From assembly GCA_026394015.1 (NCBI GenBank), contig JAPKZA010000216.1, positions 1-64,000 of the forward strand: a stretch of 64,000 bases of DNA. The letters run 5' to 3'. Every line of letters begins with the position of its first letter. Position 1 is the stretch's first letter. Made by a program: the position numbers and the translations under genes. Of the stretch, positions 18,752 through 28,006 are shown piece after piece. The DNA is from Acidobacteriota bacterium. Lineage in GTDB: Bacteria; Acidobacteriota; Terriglobia; Bryobacterales; Bryobacteraceae. The notes under the pieces are model-generated. The model had not been told where the DNA came from. It ran no database searches and saw only the letters and a list, made by a program, of their open reading frames with translations.

Positions 18752-20128
18752 TTACACGAAAAGTTCTTTGATCGGTTCGGTGCCCCGGTCAACCACCGGG
18801 ATCGGTCGGCCCTGGGCACCGGGCAACTCGGTCTCGAGATCAATCCCGAGGCCCTTGTAAATCGTCGCCGCCACCTCCGCCGGAGTCGTCGGCCGATCCT
18901 TCGGCATCGCGCCGATCTCATCGGACGCGCCAACGATCGTCCCGCCCTTCAGCGGCCCACCGCCCATCAGAATCGACCAGCATTGCGGCCAATGGTCCCG
19001 CCCACCCGCCGGGTTCACCTTCGGCGTCCGGCCAAACTCGCCCACCCCGACGACCATCGTATTCGACAGCAAACCCCGCTGCGACAGGTCTTCGAGCAAC
19101 GAGCTATACGCCATATCAAACATCGGCCCGACAAGATCCTTGTAGCAAGAGATCGGCGAAAATGGCTTCGAACCGTGAATGTCCCACGTAATCTCATCGA
19201 ACACGGTCTCAAACATGTTGATCGTCACAAACCGTACGCCCGCCTCGATCATCCGCCGAGCCAGCAGACAGCTCTGCCCAAACCGGTTCAGCCCGTATTT
19301 CTCCCGCGTCGCCTCCGGCTCCCGATGCAGCTCAAACGCCGCCCGCGCTTTCGCCGAAGACATCAGCGTGTACGCCTGCTGAAAGCTCGAATCCAGCAAC
19401 CGAGCATCCTGCGACGTCTCGAACTTGCTCACGGACTTATCAATCGCCTCCCGCCAGTTCTTCCGGCGATCCACTCGATGCGCCGAAAGATAATCCGGCG
19501 GCAGCATATCCGGTACCCGAAAGTTCGGGTCGGAAGGGTCCGCATTCAGAATGAACGGATCGTAAGACTTGCCCAAATATCCCGCGCTATGCCCGTGCGG
19601 CATGTTCCCGCCGGTGGCCCCAATCGGCCGCGGCAACAGAACGTGCGGCGGCACGTCACCCTTCGGACCGCGCAATTTTCCCAGCACGCAACCATAGTGC
19701 GGATGCTCCACCCCGCCCTGAAACAGGCGACCGGTCTGCATCATTTGATGGCCCGTGTCGTGCACGGCGGCAGCCGTATGGTACATCGACCGAACGATCG
19801 AAAACTTGTCCGCGTGCTTGGCCATCCGCGGGAAATTCTCGGAGATCTCAATGCCCGGCACGTTCGTCTTAATCGGCTTAAACGGGCCGCGGATTTCGAT
19901 CGGCGCATTGGGCTTCATGTCCCAGGTATCGATCTGCGAAGGCCCGCCCACCAGCATCAGCAAAATGCAGTTGACGTCTTTCTTCGGGTCGACGGCACCG
20001 TGCGCCTTCATCCCCATAAACTGCGTCAGGCCGAGCCCGAGCGTCGACAGCGCTCCAGCATGGAGGAAGTCGCGGCGGCGCGTGCCATCGCAGAACTCAA
20101 CAGGGCGATCCGCGTCCAAACGAAACAT
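18752..20128 (-). CDS. DUF1501 protein (alkaline-phosphatase/sulfatase-like fold), Tat exported
   Basis: 458 residues. The start is supported by AAGGAG four bases away. The N-terminus has RRRDFLHAGALSTLGLG, a twin-arginine signal. The body carries NCILLMLVGGPSQIDTWDMK, the DUF1501 hallmark, and a C-terminal GVGEFGRTPKVN metal-site-like segment; the fold is related to sulfatases. It is first in the four-gene operon 20128-12828 and nearly always sits next to DUF1549/DUF1553 genes in other genomes. Substrate and reaction are unknown. Confidence 0.9.
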   Translation of the reverse strand: MFRLDADRPVEFCDGTRRRDFLHAGALSTLGLGLTQFMGMKAHGAVDPKKDVNCILLMLVGGPSQIDTWDMKPNAPIEIRGPFKPIKTNVPGIEISENFPRMAKHADKFSIVRSMYHTAAAVHDTGHQMMQTGRLFQGGVEHPHYGCVLGKLRGPKGDVPPHVLLPRPIGATGGNMPHGHSAGYLGKSYDPFILNADPSDPNFRVPDMLPPDYLSAHRVDRRKNWREAIDKSVSKFETSQDARLLDSSFQQAYTLMSSAKARAAFELHREPEATREKYGLNRFGQSCLLARRMIEAGVRFVTINMFETVFDEITWDIHGSKPFSPISCYKDLVGPMFDMAYSSLLEDLSQRGLLSNTMVVGVGEFGRTPKVNPAGGRDHWPQCWSILMGGGPLKGGTIVGASDEIGAMPKDRPTTPAEVAATIYKGLGIDLETELPGAQGRPIPVVDRGTEPIKELFV

Positions 20129-20174
20129 TGGCTCTCCTTAACAATCCGGTTGCTCTGATTCTATCGCAACACGC

Positions 20175-21071
20175 TTACGGAAAAAGCACCGCGCTAGCTT
20201 CGTCCGCCACTAACATGCACCGGCCGTTGTGCCCGCAGTTCGGAACCTTCACCAGCGTGTGCTTGGCCTTGTACTTCCCGTTGATGTATTCCAGGTAATT
20301 GACGCCCCGTTGAAAACGGTTCGGCCCCTGGGTCATCGCCGAACACGAAGCGTCGAACGAGAACTGCGGCGTAATGTCGTATTCGCCCAATAGATAAACA
20401 ACCGGTCGCCGCACGGCGTTCGCCGCGAATCCCTCGGAGTTCGGTTTGCCCACCAAGCCATACTTCCAGTCGTTGTAGCCCTTGCATTCGGCGTTCGGAG
20501 CCGGACGACTCGCGTCAAAGTACAGATAGCTCGACGGGTTCGAAACCACAAAGGTAACGGGAAGAGTTGATTCGTAGCGAGCTACGGCGACGTATCGATT
20601 CACGAACTGTCCCCCTGCGGAATGACCGAACAGCACGATCTTCTTCATGTTGGGATACAGCTTCTTATTGGCAAAATGGGCCAAAAGCTTATCGATCACA
20701 TCGAAGGCGTTCACCCCCGGAAGGTCCACCGCTGGGCCCCCGCCGCGCCAATCGTCACCCCGCGGCTGAAACGCGATTTCGCCCGGGGCCAGCTTGTCTT
20801 GCGGCACCGGGAAACGCGGCGCAACGACAAGCGTAGTATCTAACTTACCAGCCAAAAAGGAGCCCGCCACGCCGGACGGAAAGTAGTTATCCGCGTTCCG
20901 CGAAGCACCGTGAACGACGATCAGCGCGTTCGTCAAGTTCTCGTTGCGCTCGGTTAACGGATGGGAGCGATACAGAAGGTGGAAGCGGCCCTCGGGACCC
21001 AGACGAAGGTGTTCGGTACAAGCATCGGTGCCGGTGATGCAGGCGGCGGCGAAAAAGAAAGCGAGGAGCAT
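20175..21071 (-). CDS. Secreted alpha/beta-hydrolase
   Basis: 298 residues with a signal peptide (MLLAFFFAAACITG). The fold is shown by NALIVVHGASRNADNY, the nucleophile elbow LFGHSAGG (Ser151), YLLGEYD holding the likely acid, and a C-terminal CGHNGRCM with the likely base. Two Cys pairs fit a secreted enzyme. It is probably an esterase or lipase-like enzyme of unknown substrate. Its ATG overlaps the start codon of the divergent membrane protein gene (CATG at 21069-21072), so each gene's promoter must lie within the other's coding sequence. Confidence 0.75.
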   Translation of the reverse strand: MLLAFFFAAACITGTDACTEHLRLGPEGRFHLLYRSHPLTERNENLTNALIVVHGASRNADNYFPSGVAGSFLAGKLDTTLVVAPRFPVPQDKLAPGEIAFQPRGDDWRGGGPAVDLPGVNAFDVIDKLLAHFANKKLYPNMKKIVLFGHSAGGQFVNRYVAVARYESTLPVTFVVSNPSSYLYFDASRPAPNAECKGYNDWKYGLVGKPNSEGFAANAVRRPVVYLLGEYDITPQFSFDASCSAMTQGPNRFQRGVNYLEYINGKYKAKHTLVKVPNCGHNGRCMLVADEASAVLFP

Positions 21072-22185
21072 GAACTATTCTAAACAGGTGGCCAATACAA
21101 TTCCATGGACGAGAATCGCCGCCTGGGTGGTCGCCACTCGAGCGCTGTTATTTCTGATGGCCGGCCTTTCGCTCAGCGTGCTGCCTTCTGGCCTTGCCAT
21201 GGGCACTCCCCAGTCCGTATTCGAGGCGCTCTTCCGTTGGGATTCCGGCTGGTATTGGAGCATTCTCTACCACGGCTATAGTTTCGACCCCCAGCATCAA
21301 TCGAACGCCGGCTTCTTTCCGCTCTTTCCCGCCCTCGTCTGGCTTCTCTCGTTCGGACGCACGATCGACCCGAAAATTGTCGCCTTCGCCTTGAGCAACG
21401 TGGCCCTCCTCTTCGCTTGCGGGTACATTTGGAGCCTCACGATGCGGCAGTGGAAGAATCAGGCGACCGCCGATTTAGCCGTCGCCCTGGTGCTGTTCGG
21501 TCCCGTCAGTTTCTACTTCTCGATCGCCTATTCAGAAGGTTTGTTTCTACTCGCCGCGGCAGGGTGCCTCGACGCCGCCGAACGGAAGCGCTGGTGGGAA
21601 GCGGGGCTCTGGGGCTTCGCCGCGGCCTTGACGCGCAGCGCCGGCTTCGTTTTGGTCATCCCCCTGTTGCTCTATTTCATCCCCCCCTGGAAAAGCAAAC
21701 GCGACTGGCGGCAACTCGGCTGGGCCTTGCTCCCCGTCGTCGGTGCCGCCCTCTTCGTCGGGTATTTATGGATCACCGTCGGCGAACCCGAAGCCTATTT
21801 CAAGGCGCAACGCCACTGGGGCCGCCAGTTAGCATGGCCGTGGTTAGCCTTTGAAACCGGAATGCACAACAACGGTCTGGCACCGTTCTATCGGATCCTC
21901 TTCAACGGTGCCGCCATCTTTTCCGCGGTGATGCTGATTCTGGCCCTCGTCATGCGCGCCCCGCTCAGTTGGCTCGCCCTAGTGGTCGTTTGGCCCCTTC
22001 TCTTTACGAGCAGCCTACTCCTCGATTCCCTGCCCCGCTATCTCAGCATCGTCGTACCGTACTACCCAATCCTGGCCGCGGCCTGCGGGCGATGGCCGAT
22101 TCTGACATGGCCCCTGATCCTCTGGCTGAACCTACTCCAGATGCTCTGCCTGGCTCTCTTCGTCAATGGCTATTGGTTCGTCTGA
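21070..22185 (+). CDS. GT-C membrane glycosyltransferase, PIG-V/Gpi18 mannosyltransferase-like
   Basis: 371 residues with about nine hydrophobic segments. The luminal/periplasmic motif RWDSGWYWSILYHGYSF near residue 57 matches the R-W-D-x-x-(W/H)-Y of the PIG-V family (Mannosyl_trans2), and NAGFFPLFPALVWLL follows as usual. These enzymes use polyprenyl-phosphate sugars on the outer side of the membrane. In bacteria the acceptor is generally unknown. The start at 21070 is chosen because earlier in-frame codons are antisense to the hydrolase. The gene ends exactly next to the stop of the convergent gene at 22186. Confidence 0.75.
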   Translation: MNYSKQVANTIPWTRIAAWVVATRALLFLMAGLSLSVLPSGLAMGTPQSVFEALFRWDSGWYWSILYHGYSFDPQHQSNAGFFPLFPALVWLLSFGRTIDPKIVAFALSNVALLFACGYIWSLTMRQWKNQATADLAVALVLFGPVSFYFSIAYSEGLFLLAAAGCLDAAERKRWWEAGLWGFAAALTRSAGFVLVIPLLLYFIPPWKSKRDWRQLGWALLPVVGAALFVGYLWITVGEPEAYFKAQRHWGRQLAWPWLAFETGMHNNGLAPFYRILFNGAAIFSAVMLILALVMRAPLSWLALVVVWPLLFTSSLLLDSLPRYLSIVVPYYPILAAACGRWPILTWPLILWLNLLQMLCLALFVNGYWFV

Positions 22186-23058
22186 CTACCGCTGGGCGGT
22201 GGTTTGGACCGGTGCCGAGAACTCGGCGCTTTGATTGTGGCCGTTCGTTAGTTTCACGACGACTTTATCGCGGCCCGGCACCAGCATCACACTCATGAAG
22301 ATGTCCATCCATTCCCCTTGCGCCCCAACCTCCGCCGGCATCCGGTCGGAATCGCGCGAAAGCGAACTGCCCACAAACGAAGCCGAGTCCAGACTCAACG
22401 CCGTATCCCGCGTGAATCCAGAACCATAGAGCCGATACCGTCGGATCCGGTTGGCCTCGATCACCGGTGGCTCGATCCGATCCACCCGAAGCGGCGAACG
22501 GGGCGGCGGGGTATTGCAGGCGACCACCAGCCCGGCCATACTGACGCCGCTGAACACCGTCCCTGCACTATCCAGGCATGAAACGCGATCCTTGGCCACG
22601 TCCACCGTCCGAAAAGGCTGGTACAACTGCACAACTGCCCGCTGGGATTCACAAGGCACTCGAAGCTCTCGACCGAGGAAACTAGTGGCGGTAACAACCG
22701 GCGATGAATCGCAACGAACCTGGATCCGATAGATCGCGCGCGGGCCCACGAGCCAGACCGATGCCAGCAGCAGGATCAGCCATAGGGAGTTCACGTAGAA
22801 GCGAGTGCTCCGATAGGAAGCCCAAAGCGAGTACCCCATCACCATACGAAACGGCATCGTATCGCGCGAACCGGTCGTAAAATACACGCCGCAGACGACC
22901 AGCGTCAAAACAACTCCCAGAAACGCAAAACAGAACAATATGGCCGCCGTCATTTCCGAACGGAGCAGATAAACACAGCTGGCGAGCAGGGATAAGTTCA
23001 GGACGACGAGCAAACCAAGGATGGTTTGGCGCACAGCGATCTTTGTCATTTTGAGCAA
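22186..23058 (-). CDS. Unknown membrane protein with C-terminal beta domain
   Basis: 290 residues; I do not recognise the family. There are three hydrophobic segments (about 10-32, 38-62 and 92-105). A soluble region follows, with a TIG-like beta strand pattern (VDRIEPPVIEANRIRRYRLY; DKVVVKLTNGHNQSAEF). A start four residues later (MTKIAV) is equally possible. The layout suggests a protein anchored in the inner membrane with an extracytoplasmic Ig-like domain. It is convergent with the GT-C gene with no spacer. The 75 bases upstream of it contain nothing recognisable. Confidence 0.5.
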   Translation of the reverse strand: MLKMTKIAVRQTILGLLVVLNLSLLASCVYLLRSEMTAAILFCFAFLGVVLTLVVCGVYFTTGSRDTMPFRMVMGYSLWASYRSTRFYVNSLWLILLLASVWLVGPRAIYRIQVRCDSSPVVTATSFLGRELRVPCESQRAVVQLYQPFRTVDVAKDRVSCLDSAGTVFSGVSMAGLVVACNTPPPRSPLRVDRIEPPVIEANRIRRYRLYGSGFTRDTALSLDSASFVGSSLSRDSDRMPAEVGAQGEWMDIFMSVMLVPGRDKVVVKLTNGHNQSAEFSAPVQTTAQR

Positions 23059-23133
23059 ACTCCAGGGAGCGGCTAGAGCTGACGTAGGTCCGGCGACGCG
23101 GATTAGTTGATAGTTTCCAATTGTAACTTGATT

Positions 23134-23859
23134 CTACTGATGAGGAAATGAATTTCTCGTCGCAGAGAGTGCGGCGAAGCACCCGCTCTTGTGCACGACG
23201 TCCACCGCTCCGAATCCGGCGCGGGTAAGCGTCGCCAATTGAAACGGAAGGCTCCGCGGGGAATCTTCATGCGCGATGTAGGCGTAGACATGGTCACGAT
23301 AAGCCTCTCCTTTTAGGGATGCGAGAAACGCGCCATAAACGTGCCACATTTCTTCCTGCACCCCTGGGATATCGTGTTCAATTAGGTCCCAGATCCAAAA
23401 GCTGCCGCCCGGGCGAAGGCTGCGGAATATATTTGTAAATACGGCGAGCCACTCTGCTTCCGTCCGCAGATGATGAAGAACCGCTGCCGCCACGACGATG
23501 TCGTAGTGCTCAACCGGCAATTCCGCCGCGCGCAGGTCGGCCGCTTGCGGCACCAACCGCGCCGTGGTGGCAGCGGAAAGCCGCTCGACGGCGCGGTTCA
23601 GCATCGGCGTCGACAGGTCGACCAGACCAATCTCTTCGAAGTCAAATGCCTGGGAAAGCTTGAGCGCGAAGTTGCCGGCGCCGCAGCCCAAGTCCAGAAG
23701 ACGAGTCGCGTGCGGGGTAGTGCGACGGGCGCAGTTGGCGATATGGTCGAGGACGATGGCAGCGTCCTGAGTCGTCATCTGGCCGGTTTCAAGGCTCGAG
23801 AAGCGCTCGACGTCATGGTCGAAGCGATGGCGGATTTCATCGATGGAGGCTTTGTTCAT
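23134..23859 (-). CDS. Class I SAM-dependent methyltransferase
   Basis: 241 residues. Motif I is LLDLGCGAGNFALKLS, motif II EEIGLVDLSTPML, and YDIVVAAAVLHHLRTEAEW plus SLRPGGSFWIWDL complete a full Rossmann methyltransferase of the Methyltransf_11/25 type. The substrate is probably a small molecule but cannot be named. The start overlaps the end of the DUF3857 gene by 23 bases, so it is read from the same transcript. Confidence 0.85.
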   Translation of the reverse strand: MNKASIDEIRHRFDHDVERFSSLETGQMTTQDAAIVLDHIANCARRTTPHATRLLDLGCGAGNFALKLSQAFDFEEIGLVDLSTPMLNRAVERLSAATTARLVPQAADLRAAELPVEHYDIVVAAAVLHHLRTEAEWLAVFTNIFRSLRPGGSFWIWDLIEHDIPGVQEEMWHVYGAFLASLKGEAYRDHVYAYIAHEDSPRSLPFQLATLTRAGFGAVDVVHKSGCFAALSATRNSFPHQ

Positions 23860-26761
23860 GAGGGGCTCGCCGGAGCACGAGGAGTGGGTTTTCCGCCACG
23901 TCTCGACGCTCCAGCACTAGCTTACCGCCCCGGAAGACCGCTCCGTCGGGCAGCTCTTCGACCAGGAGATCCGCCGGAAGCGTAATTTCCACCGTTTCGT
24001 GGAAGGCCACCGGCACCGCGAAGTCGGCGAGCAGAAACGGCCTGAGGAGCAGCAGTTCAGGCCCGGCCGCACGCAGACCGGCCGTGAACTCGTAGTAGAG
24101 GTGAAGACCGGCTCCGGGGAACTCATCCCTCACCTGCACGCGCTCACCAAGTTCCCGAGCGCGATAAGCGGCGGCGGCATGTCCACGAGAACTTTCGAGC
24201 ACGCGGCCGCCAACGCTGCCATCCGCCGTCAGCGTTAGATGAACCGACCGTTCCACCGCCGCCACCTCGCCGACCGGAGTATTCGCTAGCCTCGCTCCGG
24301 GAGCGAAGAGCAGGGACGGAGAGTTTTGCAGCGCCACGGGAAGGTCACCGAGCGAAACATACGGATCGGAAGGATCGAAGTACCGCAGGCCGTCCGGTGT
24401 CGCGATGGCGAGAATCGCATGGTTGAACAAGCGAGGCGAAGGCCATTCGGGTCGAACTCGTTGCCGATCCGTCGAGTTGATGGCGACGAGCCAGGATTCG
24501 ATTCCCTCCGCCCGCAGCAAAGTCCGCAGCAGGTTGGCTTTGTCTTTACAATCCCCGTAGCCCTGCGCCAGAACGGCATCGGCTTCGCGGGGCACGAACC
24601 CGCCACCGCCACTCGAGTTCACGTTGACCGCCACATAGCGAAGACGCTGCACGAACGCCGCCAAGGCGCGGATCGGGTCGGCTTGATTGCGGACGAGCGA
24701 GGCCGCCCGGGCAGCGATTACCGGCGTGAGGCGGGCCGCCGGCTCGGCCTGAGCGGCAAGCCACTCAGCAACATCGGACCAGGTAGCAAACGCGGAACCC
24801 ACCGTTATGGCAAGCCGGGGAGAGGGTCCGGAACTCGCCGGAAGATCATAAGCGGTCCATGTTTGGCCCGCCACGGTCGGTTGAACGTCAAAAAGATGCG
24901 CACGGACCGGCCAACCAGCCGGGCTCGACAGCGAGAAGCGGCTGCAAGCAACCGGCAGACCATCGGGCTGGAACTCGTACTCAAACTGGTGGAACACGGA
25001 TTGGGTCGTGACCACCGCCTCGTAGACGAACACGCTACCAACTGCGGCCGAAACGGCGATCGTCCTCTGCCGGAGCGAGGTGTGCAGCTCCCCCTGGTTC
25101 ACGGCTCGATCTGTGAACTCGGCGGGTCCGAACTCGCGTAATTCGCCCGATGGAGCCACGAGCCAGGCGCGAAACGAGACCACCCGGCCCCCGGTCGCAT
25201 CGTAAACAATGCCCCCGCGAGCTGCCGTCGACCCCGCGGCCGTCAAAATGCGGATAACGGAGCGAGTGGTCGTCGTCTGGCGACCAGAGGGCTCGGCGAC
25301 CACGGATTCCTCCCGCAGCAAAACGTGAGCCGAGGGACCGGTCGGCGATGGAGCCGTCGCGGCCTCTTGAAACCACGTGAGAGGCCTCCGTATGGGCAGG
25401 ATGTCGCCTTTGTCGGATTCGTAGGTGTGGCCGGGAGGCAGCGTGAAGACAGCCTTGGCCCCGAAGAAATTCGTCGGCAGGAAGAGGCGCCGGGCGGATC
25501 GTTCAGCGTAGTTCGGAACGTAGATATCGAACTCGAGCTGAACCGGAACAGCCGGCAGCGCGATGTTCCTGACGGAGATGTTTGTGAGTTGAGCCCCGGG
25601 ATACTCGCTCCGAATATCGGCCAGCCGTTCCGTGGCGGACGGCCTTTCCGCTTTCCGCTTGCGGGCAGCGGCGGCAAGGCCGTGATAGGTAAGTTCGATG
25701 CGGCCGGAGACTGATCCGTCGGCGGCGAGCGCCAAACGGGTCTGCCGTTCGGTTCGACTTAGGTGCGGAGCCGAACGAGGAAGGGTCACAAAAACCGGAC
25801 CCTCCGGAGTAGCCAGTAGAGCCGGTTGACCCTCTTCGTCGGCGTCGAGGAGTCCGGCGGAAAGATAGGGAACGCCAGGATTGAAGAAAGCATAGCCGGT
25901 CGAAAGACGGACAGCGATCACCTCATTCTGCAGTTGGGCGGGGTCGAGGATTTCGCGCCGGAAGTCGGGGGTGCCAACGCGAACATAAAAAACGGTGTGA
26001 CCGGCGGCGCGAGCCAGGGCCGCGAAGAGCAGGTTGATTTCATGAGAGGTGCCGATCCCACGGCGCAGCGTCTCGGCCGGCGACGCGTTCGGCTCGGCGC
26101 GATCGGCGGGCGAGAGGTTGTCCGTGCGATACAGGCTGTTCTTGATCCGGGTGCGGCAGAATTCGGCCAGAGCGTTCAAATCGCTCTCGGGTCGAGGGGA
26201 AACGGGCGCAAGCTCCTGCTCAAAGGTCGCTGCGAGTTGGGCGGCGTGAGAGCGCCAGAATTCGTCCGGCGGTTGAGAAGAGCGCGGGGTCAGCAGGAGG
26301 TAAGCGGGAGGGGCAGTCGACAGAGGAGCCAGGTCGGCGGTGCAGTTATCGCAGTGGAAGTAGTGCGGTTGCCACGAAGGCGGATAGGAAACCGTCCGGC
26401 GGCGGATCGGCAGATCCCGTTGGAGAGGAATGGAAAGGGGAAGAGAAAGCGGTTCGGCGTAGGACTCGGTGTATTGGTATTCGATGATGCTGCCGGGTTC
26501 GAGGGCCGGGAACACGATAGAACCATCATCGAGCAACGGCGACGGCGAAACGCTGATCTCTGCGCCGCTGGGCAGCACCGTCCGCGCTTTGACCGCGCAA
26601 AGACTATGCCCCTCGTGCGGGATCACGACGTTGCCATGGCGGCTGAGGTCTCTTTGGTCAGAGAGCTGGATTCGAACCGAGTGGGTGATTTCGTGCGGAG
26701 GAAGAACGCGGGTATCCCAGAGCAGGATTTCGGCGAAGGCCAGCAGGATGGTCATGAGCAA
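23837..26761 (-). CDS. Two-module DUF3857/transglutaminase-like protein
   Basis: 974 residues with a short signal peptide. It is built from two DUF3857-transglutaminase modules. The second is complete: GYGDCKDKANLL (Cys738), FNHAIL (His781) and YFDPSDPY (Asp796) form the catalytic triad pattern. In the first, the same position reads GIGTSHEINLL, with Ser239 instead of Cys, so that module is probably inactive and structural. Such proteins are periplasmic and of unknown substrate; cysteine-protease or transglutaminase chemistry is expected. It follows the KASIII gene by 70 bases and may be a distal part of that operon. Confidence 0.8.
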   Translation of the reverse strand: MLMTILLAFAEILLWDTRVLPPHEITHSVRIQLSDQRDLSRHGNVVIPHEGHSLCAVKARTVLPSGAEISVSPSPLLDDGSIVFPALEPGSIIEYQYTESYAEPLSLPLSIPLQRDLPIRRRTVSYPPSWQPHYFHCDNCTADLAPLSTAPPAYLLLTPRSSQPPDEFWRSHAAQLAATFEQELAPVSPRPESDLNALAEFCRTRIKNSLYRTDNLSPADRAEPNASPAETLRRGIGTSHEINLLFAALARAAGHTVFYVRVGTPDFRREILDPAQLQNEVIAVRLSTGYAFFNPGVPYLSAGLLDADEEGQPALLATPEGPVFVTLPRSAPHLSRTERQTRLALAADGSVSGRIELTYHGLAAAARKRKAERPSATERLADIRSEYPGAQLTNISVRNIALPAVPVQLEFDIYVPNYAERSARRLFLPTNFFGAKAVFTLPPGHTYESDKGDILPIRRPLTWFQEAATAPSPTGPSAHVLLREESVVAEPSGRQTTTTRSVIRILTAAGSTAARGGIVYDATGGRVVSFRAWLVAPSGELREFGPAEFTDRAVNQGELHTSLRQRTIAVSAAVGSVFVYEAVVTTQSVFHQFEYEFQPDGLPVACSRFSLSSPAGWPVRAHLFDVQPTVAGQTWTAYDLPASSGPSPRLAITVGSAFATWSDVAEWLAAQAEPAARLTPVIAARAASLVRNQADPIRALAAFVQRLRYVAVNVNSSGGGGFVPREADAVLAQGYGDCKDKANLLRTLLRAEGIESWLVAINSTDRQRVRPEWPSPRLFNHAILAIATPDGLRYFDPSDPYVSLGDLPVALQNSPSLLFAPGARLANTPVGEVAAVERSVHLTLTADGSVGGRVLESSRGHAAAAYRARELGERVQVRDEFPGAGLHLYYEFTAGLRAAGPELLLLRPFLLADFAVPVAFHETVEITLPADLLVEELPDGAVFRGGKLVLERRDVAENPLLVLRRAPHEQSLHR

Positions 26762-26831
26762 CCCCAGTCAACCACGCCGTCCTGCATCGACCTAGGGAGT
26801 TTGGTTCTGGAACTGGCTATTCCCGTTCGGG

Positions 26832-27764
26832 TTAGGTTTCGACCTGAGCGAGGAGAGCACCCCAATGAAACCCCGCGCCGAAGGCGGCAAAGCAGACGGG
26901 TTCGCCGGTGGGCCAGCCCGATTCCGCCCATTCCGCGGCGGCGATGAGCATGCTGGCTGAACTGGTATTGCCGTAGCGGGCGATGTTCGAATAGAAGCGA
27001 TCAGCCGGGACTTCGAGTGCAAGCGCGACCCGATCAATCAGGTTCTGATTGGCTTGGTGCATCAAAAACGTCCCGACGTCGGCGGCTTTGCGGCCATGCT
27101 TTTCGAGCAGTTCACTGATGGCGCGCGGAACTTTGCGCGATGCCTGCAGAATGACCGAGCGGCCATTCATTTCGAGGGGTCGATCAAACGGCAGCCGGAG
27201 GTCTTCCGCAAACGCCCCATCCGAGTGAAGGGCGCTGCCGAGCACGCGAGCTTTCCCTTCGGTAGGACTGACGAGACACGCACCCGCGCCATCGCCGAAC
27301 AGGATTGCGACGCCCCGCTCCATCGGCTGGCGGAGGACGACGCTGGACATTTTCTCCGCGCCGATGACGAGGATTTCGCCCAGGCTGTCGCACAGCCGCG
27401 AGGCCAGGGACATCGCGAAAAGGGTTCCCGCGCTAGCCAGCGGAACGTCAATCGCGGGAGTGCTATCGAGACCGAGACGATGGGCAACGGTCGCGGCGGG
27501 GCCGGGAAATTGTCGTTCGGCACTGCCGCTGGCGATGAGGATCATGCCGAGTGCGGAAGCCGAGAGTTTGGCCTTGTCGAGACACGATTGCGCGGCGCGG
27601 AGAGCGAGATCGGCAACGGACTCGTCATCGGCGGCGAAGCGGCGCTGCTCGATACCGCTGACGTTTTTGATCCACTCCGCGTCGCAGCCGACGTGAGCGC
27701 CAATCTCCGCATTGGAGACGATCCGTTCCGGGAGGTAGGATCCGAATTCACGAAGGAAGGGCAC
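26832..27764 (-). CDS. KASIII (FabH)-like acyltransferase with Ser at the active-site Cys position
   Basis: 310 residues, thiolase fold of 3-oxoacyl-ACP synthase III type. The His and Asn of the triad are present (LMHQANQNLID, His236; YGNTSSAS, Asn266), as is FGDGAGACLV. The nucleophile segment, however, reads AIDVPLASAG: Ser111 (codon AGC) where FabH has Cys. A Ser KASIII such as DpsC can still transfer acyl groups, so acyl transfer rather than classical fatty-acid initiation is likely. It lies five bases after the ACP gene, in an operon with MBOAT and SGNH genes, and is probably a loader or acyltransferase for that ACP. That function is inference. Confidence 0.85.
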   Translation of the reverse strand: MPFLREFGSYLPERIVSNAEIGAHVGCDAEWIKNVSGIEQRRFAADDESVADLALRAAQSCLDKAKLSASALGMILIASGSAERQFPGPAATVAHRLGLDSTPAIDVPLASAGTLFAMSLASRLCDSLGEILVIGAEKMSSVVLRQPMERGVAILFGDGAGACLVSPTEGKARVLGSALHSDGAFAEDLRLPFDRPLEMNGRSVILQASRKVPRAISELLEKHGRKAADVGTFLMHQANQNLIDRVALALEVPADRFYSNIARYGNTSSASMLIAAAEWAESGWPTGEPVCFAAFGAGFHWGALLAQVET

Positions 27765-27769
27765 GCGGC

Positions 27770-28006
27770 TTATTTCCCGTGGTCTTCCAAGTAGGCTTCG
27801 ATCCGTTCGATCGAGTCAAACTTGCGAGGGTTCAGGTCGGCGTCCGGGATCTTGCAATCGAAGGACTTTTCGATCGCCGAAACGAGGTCAGCGAGGGCGA
27901 ACGAATCGAGCAGACCGGAGTCAAACAGCGATTCGTCGGCGGCGGGAGAGATGGCCTTGCCGGCGATCTCGTTCAGGATTTCATTGATTTTCGTTCGCTT
28001 GTCCAT
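27770..28006 (-). CDS. Dedicated acyl carrier protein
   Basis: 78 residues, acidic and helical. The phosphopantetheine site is Ser35 in GLLDSFALADL, a D-S-F variant of the usual D-S-L/M. The family holds acyl groups as thioesters on 4'-phosphopantetheine in the cytoplasm. Its start lies inside the end of the SGNH gene (26-base overlap) and it precedes the KASIII-like gene by five bases. Neither a malonyl transferase nor reductase genes are near, so it is likely not the housekeeping ACP but one serving the MBOAT cluster, comparable to DltC. Confidence 0.85.
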   Translation of the reverse strand: MDKRTKINEILNEIAGKAISPAADESLFDSGLLDSFALADLVSAIEKSFDCKIPDADLNPRKFDSIERIEAYLEDHGK

